From: Bacillota bacterium
Lineage (GTDB): Bacteria > Bacillota > Sulfobacillia > JAJZIM01 > JAJZBP01
NCBI GenBank assembly: GCA_021798855.1
Contig: JAJZBP010000071.1
Coordinates: 1-9,168 of the forward strand
Length of the DNA: 9,168 bases
Direction of reading: 5' to 3'
Positions 5,670-9,168 of the stretch are shown here, piece after piece; the stretch's first letter is position 1; each line of letters opens with the position of its first letter. The notes beneath the pieces were generated by a model. That model had not been told where the DNA came from. It saw only the letters and a program-made list of their open reading frames with translations, and made no database searches. Both the position numbers and the translations under genes were made by a program.

Positions 5670-6904
5670 GGGAAGTTCTGGAACTGGCGGAGGAAGCTAG
5701 GCGGGCCGGACGGGTCTTGGCGCAGGCCAAGACCGCTCGGAAGAACGCCTGTCTTCGGCGGGCGGCCGACCTGTTGGAGGAAAGGGCCGGGGAGATCCTG
5801 GCGGCCAATGCCGCCGAGGCGGAGCGGGCCGCAGGGGTCACGGAAGGCTTCTTGCGGAGGATGACCATGGATGAGGGCAAGGTGCGCGCCATCGCCGCCG
5901 GCGTGCGGGCGGTGGCCGATCTCCCCGACCCGGTGGGGGAAGTGGTGCGCGGCCGGCGCCTGCCCAACGGCCTGGACATCCGCCAGGTCCGGGTGCCGCT
6001 GGGCGTGGTGGGCGTGATCTACGAGTCTCGGCCCAATGTGACCATGGACGCCGCCGCCCTTTGCCTGAAGTCCGGCAACGCCTGTCTGCTCAAGGGGGGG
6101 GCGGAGGTCCAGGAGACCAACCGGGCGCTGGTGCGGGTGTGGCGGCAAGCCCTGACCGAGAGCGGACTGCCGGGCGCCGCCGTGGGACTGGTGGAAGGCG
6201 GGCGGGAGGCGGCCGGTTACCTGATGACCCTGCGGGATTACGTTGACCTGCTCATCCCCCGCGGCGGGGCGGGTCTCATCCGCCGGGTGGTGGAAGAGGC
6301 CAAGGTGCCGGTGATCGAAACCGGGGTGGGCGTCTGCCACGTTTACGTGGACCGGAGCGCCGACCTGGAAAAGGCCCTCCGCGTCGCCGTCAACGCCAAG
6401 ACATCCAACCCGGCCGTTTGCAACGCCGCCGAGACCCTTTTGGTGGACGCTCCGGTGGCGCCGGTCTTCCTGCCGGTGGCGCGGGCCGCCCTGGAGGCGG
6501 CCGGAGTCGAGTTGCGGGGCTGTCCCGCGACCTGCCGGATCCTGCCCGGGGTGAAGGCCGCCACCCAAGAAGATTGGGGCGCCGAATACCTGGACCTGAT
6601 CCTGGCCGTTCGCGTGGTGGATGGGGTGGAGGAGGCGGTCGCCCACGTTTCCCGCTACGGCACCCGCCATTCGGAAACGATCATGGCCGAGGATTACGCC
6701 AGGGGCCGCGCCTTTTTGGAGCAGGTGGACGCCGCCGCGGTCTACTGGAACGCCTCCACCCGTTTCACCGACGGATTCGAGTTCGGCTTCGGCGCCGAGA
6801 TCGGGATCAGCACCCAGAAGGTGGGAGCCAGGGGTCCGCTGGGGTTACCGGAATTGACGACGACCAAGTATCTGATTTTGGGGGATGGTCAGGTGCGCGA
6901 GTAG
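5666..6904 (+). CDS. proA: Gamma-glutamyl phosphate reductase
   Basis: It reduces gamma-glutamyl phosphate with NADPH to glutamate semialdehyde, which cyclises to pyrroline-5-carboxylate for ProC. The product has 412 residues, the normal length, and belongs to the aldehyde dehydrogenase superfamily. Landmarks are PLGVVGVIYESRPNVTMDAA (111-130), LLKGGAE (141-147), IPRGGAGLI (197-205), VIETGVGVCHVYVD (216-229), the catalytic cysteine C252 in NPAVCNAAETLLV (248-260), SRYGTRHSETIM (329-340) and FGAEIGISTQKVGARGPLGL (375-394). The ATG overlaps the proB stop (ATGA), and AAAGGAG (5649-5655) lies 10 bases upstream. The open frame extends upstream to 4793, but homology begins only at this ATG. ProB and ProA are known to work as a complex that channels the labile phosphate, which fits their coupled translation. 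Confidence 0.96.
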   Translation: MREVLELAEEARRAGRVLAQAKTARKNACLRRAADLLEERAGEILAANAAEAERAAGVTEGFLRRMTMDEGKVRAIAAGVRAVADLPDPVGEVVRGRRLPNGLDIRQVRVPLGVVGVIYESRPNVTMDAAALCLKSGNACLLKGGAEVQETNRALVRVWRQALTESGLPGAAVGLVEGGREAAGYLMTLRDYVDLLIPRGGAGLIRRVVEEAKVPVIETGVGVCHVYVDRSADLEKALRVAVNAKTSNPAVCNAAETLLVDAPVAPVFLPVARAALEAAGVELRGCPATCRILPGVKAATQEDWGAEYLDLILAVRVVDGVEEAVAHVSRYGTRHSETIMAEDYARGRAFLEQVDAAAVYWNASTRFTDGFEFGFGAEIGISTQKVGARGPLGLPELTTTKYLILGDGQVRE

Positions 6905-7012
6905 AGCGTTCGGGGATGGGAGGTGACGAGGGGCGGGAATAGGGAGCAGGGAATCCACAGAAGGCGAAACCCGCCGGCGACGGGGAGAAATTAGGGGAAA
7001 TTAAAGGGTACT

Positions 7013-7030
7013 TTGTTAAAAATTTAACAA
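7013..7030. promoter_or_regulatory. Rex-type operator (TTGTTAANNNNTTAACAA)
   Basis: The sequence TTGTTAA-AAAT-TTAACAA is a perfect match to the clostridial Rex consensus TTGTTAANNNNTTAACAA. It also has perfect 8-base arms (7013-7020 and 7023-7030). It ends inside the AAGGAGG ribosome binding site of the fused oxidoreductase gene. Within it, TGT followed by TAAAAA (7014-7022) resembles an extended -10 element, though no good -35 is visible. Rex is a repressor that leaves its operator when NADH is high relative to NAD+. Binding here would block the start of the oxidoreductase operon. The match is seen directly; that Rex exists in this genome and acts here is inference. Confidence 0.75.
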
Positions 7031-7042
7031 GGAGGCGGGAAC

Positions 7043-8017
7043 GTGTCCCTTCTACCGGTGAAAAACGAGCTTGGATTTTTTGAGATGCGCTTCGAGTCCA
7101 TCGGGGGTCTGGGGGCCAACCTGGCCGCCCAGGTGTTGGCGGAAGCGGTGGTCTTGGGGCAAAAGCTTGATGGCGCCAACTTCGCCTCCTACGGTTCGGA
7201 GAAAAAAGGATCACCGGTAAAAGCCTTCATCCGCGTTTGCGAGCGTGGGACGGCGGTGCGCACCTCCAGTCCGGTGGAGAGGCCTCATCTGCTGGTGGTG
7301 TTCCACGAGGCCTTGCTGAAAAACGCGGGAACCACCCAGGGGCTTTTGCCCGATTCCATCGTGGTGGTGAACACCGCATCCACTCCCGAAGCGATGCGCG
7401 AAGCGATCAAATTGCCTTCGGGCACGGTGGGAACGGTGAACGCTCTGGAGATCGCCGTCCAGGAGAAAACCAGGATCAACACGGCCCTTTTGGGCGCCGT
7501 GGCCAGGGTCTGTCCTTTCCTGGACCGGGAGGGCGTCAAGCGGGCCATCGCCCGGGCCTTCGAGAAGCGTTACCCGCAACTGGTGGAGCCGAACCTGCGG
7601 ACCTTTGACCGGGGATACGCCGAAATAACCCTGCAGGAGTTCCCGACCGACGGCAGGTATCCGGCGCGCGATTTCCGGCGTTACGTCCCCGCCCTGGGCT
7701 ACAACAACGCGCCCATCGGTGGCGTGATCCTCACTCCCGGCAACTCGACGGATAAAGACCTGAGCATTTCCCGCCAGGGATTCATTCCGCGCTTGAACAT
7801 GGAGAAATGCACCCATTGCGCCCTGTGCGAGATGACCTGCCCGGACCTGTGCTTTGTCTTTGCCGCCGGGGTGGATAAGAAGGGCCGGCCGGCGCCGGAA
7901 CTGCGCGGGATAAACTACCAATATTGCAAGGGTTGTCTCAAGTGCGTGGAGGTGTGTCCGACCGGGGCGTTGACGACCGCGCGGGAAGCCGAGGCCCTTT
8001 TGCCGGCGGTGGGTTAG
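7043..8017 (+). CDS. 2-oxoacid:ferredoxin oxidoreductase, fused gamma-delta subunit (probably pyruvate)
   Basis: This gene encodes two subunits of a coenzyme A-dependent 2-oxoacid (probably pyruvate) ferredoxin oxidoreductase in one chain of 324 residues. Residues 14-190 are the gamma subunit domain: MRFESIGGLGANLAAQVLAEA (15-35), FASYGSEKKGSPVKAFIR (47-64) and VVVNTAS (107-113). A linker of about 60 residues leads to a delta-type ferredoxin domain. Its two [4Fe-4S] motifs are C256-x2-C259-x2-C262-x3-C266-P and C295-x2-C298-x2-C301-x3-C305-P. These clusters would pass electrons from the TPP site to external ferredoxin. The GTG start has AAGGAGG (7029-7035) 7 bases upstream, overlapping the Rex site. 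The alpha subunit gene follows on the same strand. In many archaea and Thermotoga the gamma and delta subunits are separate genes. Substrate (pyruvate against branched-chain or 2-oxoglutarate) cannot be proved from this subunit. Confidence 0.88.
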   Translation: MSLLPVKNELGFFEMRFESIGGLGANLAAQVLAEAVVLGQKLDGANFASYGSEKKGSPVKAFIRVCERGTAVRTSSPVERPHLLVVFHEALLKNAGTTQGLLPDSIVVVNTASTPEAMREAIKLPSGTVGTVNALEIAVQEKTRINTALLGAVARVCPFLDREGVKRAIARAFEKRYPQLVEPNLRTFDRGYAEITLQEFPTDGRYPARDFRRYVPALGYNNAPIGGVILTPGNSTDKDLSISRQGFIPRLNMEKCTHCALCEMTCPDLCFVFAAGVDKKGRPAPELRGINYQYCKGCLKCVEVCPTGALTTAREAEALLPAVG

Positions 8018-8081
8018 CGCCATGATGAGTCGGGCGCTCAACGCGCGCATGGGTAAAGAGCTACGAAGGGGGACGGGAGAT

Positions 8082-9168
8082 ATGGGGCAACCGACCGGGG
8101 AGAAGGCCGCCCAAGTGGAGGCTTTCAAAAAAGGCAACGAAACGGCGGCCCTGGCCGCCAAGCAGATCAATTATCACCTGATGGGCTATTACCCGATCAC
8201 GCCCTCGACCGAGATCGCCGAAGAACTGGACGCCATGCTGGCCCAGGGCGAACACGGCATCCGGATGGTGCCCGCCGAGGGGGAACACAGCGCCGCGGGC
8301 ATCTGTTTCGGCGCCACCACCGGCGGCGGGCGGGTCCTGAACGCCACCAGCGCCCAGGGGCTTCTTTATTCCATGGAACAACTGCCGGTGCAATCGGGCA
8401 GCCGCTTCCCGATGGTGCTCAACCTGGTCACCCGCACGGTCAGCGGGCCCCTGGATATTCGCGGTGACCATTCGGACCTGATGCTGGCCTTGGGGTTGGG
8501 GTGGATCGTCCTGACCGCCCGCGACCCTCAGTCCGTCTATGACCTGAACATCATGGCCTGCCGGATCGGCGAGCATCCCCAGGTGCGCCTGCCGGTGATC
8601 GTGGCCTTCGACGGTTTTTTCACCAGCCACCAGAAAAGGCTGGTAAGCTTCTTTCGGGACGACGCGGTGGTGCGGAAATTCGTGGGACCGTTTCACGCTC
8701 CCGTAACCACCCTGGACCCGGCCCATCCGGTGACGGTGGGACCGTACATGAACGATCCGGACCTGATCAACAACAAGTACCAGTTGAGAATGGCCATGGA
8801 AGCGGCCGCGCGGGTCATCCCGCAGGTCTTCGAGGAGTACGGCGCGCTTTCCGGACGCTTCCACCCGGTGGTGGACGCCTACCGGATGGAGGATGCCGAA
8901 GTCGCCCTGGTGTTGGTCAACTCGGCGGCGGAAACGGCCAAGGACGCCGTGGATGCGTTGCGGGCCGACGGCCATCGGGTCGGCATCCTGTCCCCCAACG
9001 TCCTGCGCCCCTTTCCGGGCGAGGATTTCCGCCGCTTCCTTTGCGGGGCAAAAGCCGTCGTGGTGGGGGAAAGGGCGGACAACTACGGGGCCGGGTCGGG
9101 CACGTTGGCCTTGGAAATCAAGGCGGCCCTCAAGGACGACCCGGGGAACCGGACGATCTGTCTCTCCC
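8082..9168 (+). CDS. porA: 2-oxoacid:ferredoxin oxidoreductase alpha subunit (probably pyruvate), incomplete at the window edge
   Basis: The frame stays open to the right edge; 362 residues are visible. The alpha subunit supplies the pyrimidine-binding and transketolase-like domains of the enzyme that oxidatively decarboxylates a 2-oxoacid to acyl-CoA. Seen are GYYPITPSTEIAEEL (35-49), VPAEGEHSAAGICFGA (63-78), NATSAQGLLYSMEQLPV (87-103), GPLDIRGDHSDLMLALG (122-138) and IVAFDGFFTSHQ (173-184). A second domain begins near residue 270 (DAEVALVLVNSAAETAKDAV, 271-290). The ATG at 8082 is preceded by AAGGGGGA (8066-8073) with an 8-base gap. In-frame ATGs at 8022, 8025 and 8049 are possible alternatives and would add up to 20 residues of basic, non-conserved sequence. 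It is co-transcribed with the gamma-delta gene. The beta subunit is expected next, outside the window. The pyruvate assignment is probable rather than certain. Confidence 0.88.
   Translation, partial: MGQPTGEKAAQVEAFKKGNETAALAAKQINYHLMGYYPITPSTEIAEELDAMLAQGEHGIRMVPAEGEHSAAGICFGATTGGGRVLNATSAQGLLYSMEQLPVQSGSRFPMVLNLVTRTVSGPLDIRGDHSDLMLALGLGWIVLTARDPQSVYDLNIMACRIGEHPQVRLPVIVAFDGFFTSHQKRLVSFFRDDAVVRKFVGPFHAPVTTLDPAHPVTVGPYMNDPDLINNKYQLRMAMEAAARVIPQVFEEYGALSGRFHPVVDAYRMEDAEVALVLVNSAAETAKDAVDALRADGHRVGILSPNVLRPFPGEDFRRFLCGAKAVVVGERADNYGAGSGTLALEIKAALKDDPGNRTICLS

Noticed and set aside
4793..6904. A 703-codon open frame spanning proB and proA
   Set aside because: The part before 5666 is an Arg/Gly-rich out-of-frame reading of proB. 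ProA homology begins exactly at the ATG at 5666, which has its own ribosome binding site.
6905..7012. Intrinsic terminator after proA
   Set aside because: A weak CCCG/CGGG hairpin near 6970-6984 has no T-tract. I cannot support a terminator, so some read-through into the oxidoreductase operon is possible.
8061..8975. Long minus-strand open frame opposite the alpha subunit gene
   Set aside because: It is a GC-bias shadow: its product is rich in His, Gly and Arg with no recognisable family, while the plus strand encodes a conserved enzyme.

Overview
The window comes from a GC-rich bacterium with strong AAGGAGG-type ribosome binding sites, frequent TTG and GTG starts, a ferredoxin-dependent 2-oxoacid oxidoreductase and a Rex operator of the clostridial type. 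This suggests an anaerobic, high-GC member of the Bacillota (Moorella-, Desulfotomaculum- or Symbiobacterium-like). That placement is an inference from style and gene content; no marker gene here fixes it.

Layout: positions 1-73 are a G-rich degenerate tandem repeat. Positions 74-546 hold no convincing protein gene but many abutting inverted repeats and a 12-bp tandem repeat. They lead into an AtoE-type short-chain fatty acid transporter (547-1908), which ends at a good intrinsic terminator (1930-1973). A single gene for the nucleotide-binding protein YajQ follows (2180-2677), with a likely extended -10 promoter. Convergent to it on the minus strand is a GT4-type glycosyltransferase (2691-3893).

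A sigma-A-like promoter in the divergent gap (about 3976-4005) drives proC-proB-proA (4030-6904). The three genes overlap by 4 bases each and together encode the glutamate-to-proline pathway. ProB is the short form without a PUA domain.

After a 138-base gap comes a 2-oxoacid:ferredoxin oxidoreductase operon, probably pyruvate:ferredoxin oxidoreductase. A fused gamma-delta subunit (7043-8017) is followed by the alpha subunit (8082 to the window end, incomplete). The TPP-binding beta subunit is expected just beyond the edge. A perfect Rex-type operator abuts the ribosome binding site of the first gene, which suggests control of this enzyme by the NADH/NAD+ ratio.

The most notable items are the Rex site on the oxidoreductase operon and the densely structured non-coding region upstream of atoE, which could be an undescribed RNA or a dispersed palindromic element. 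Nothing in the window clearly amounts to a new multi-gene system; most of it is core metabolism.
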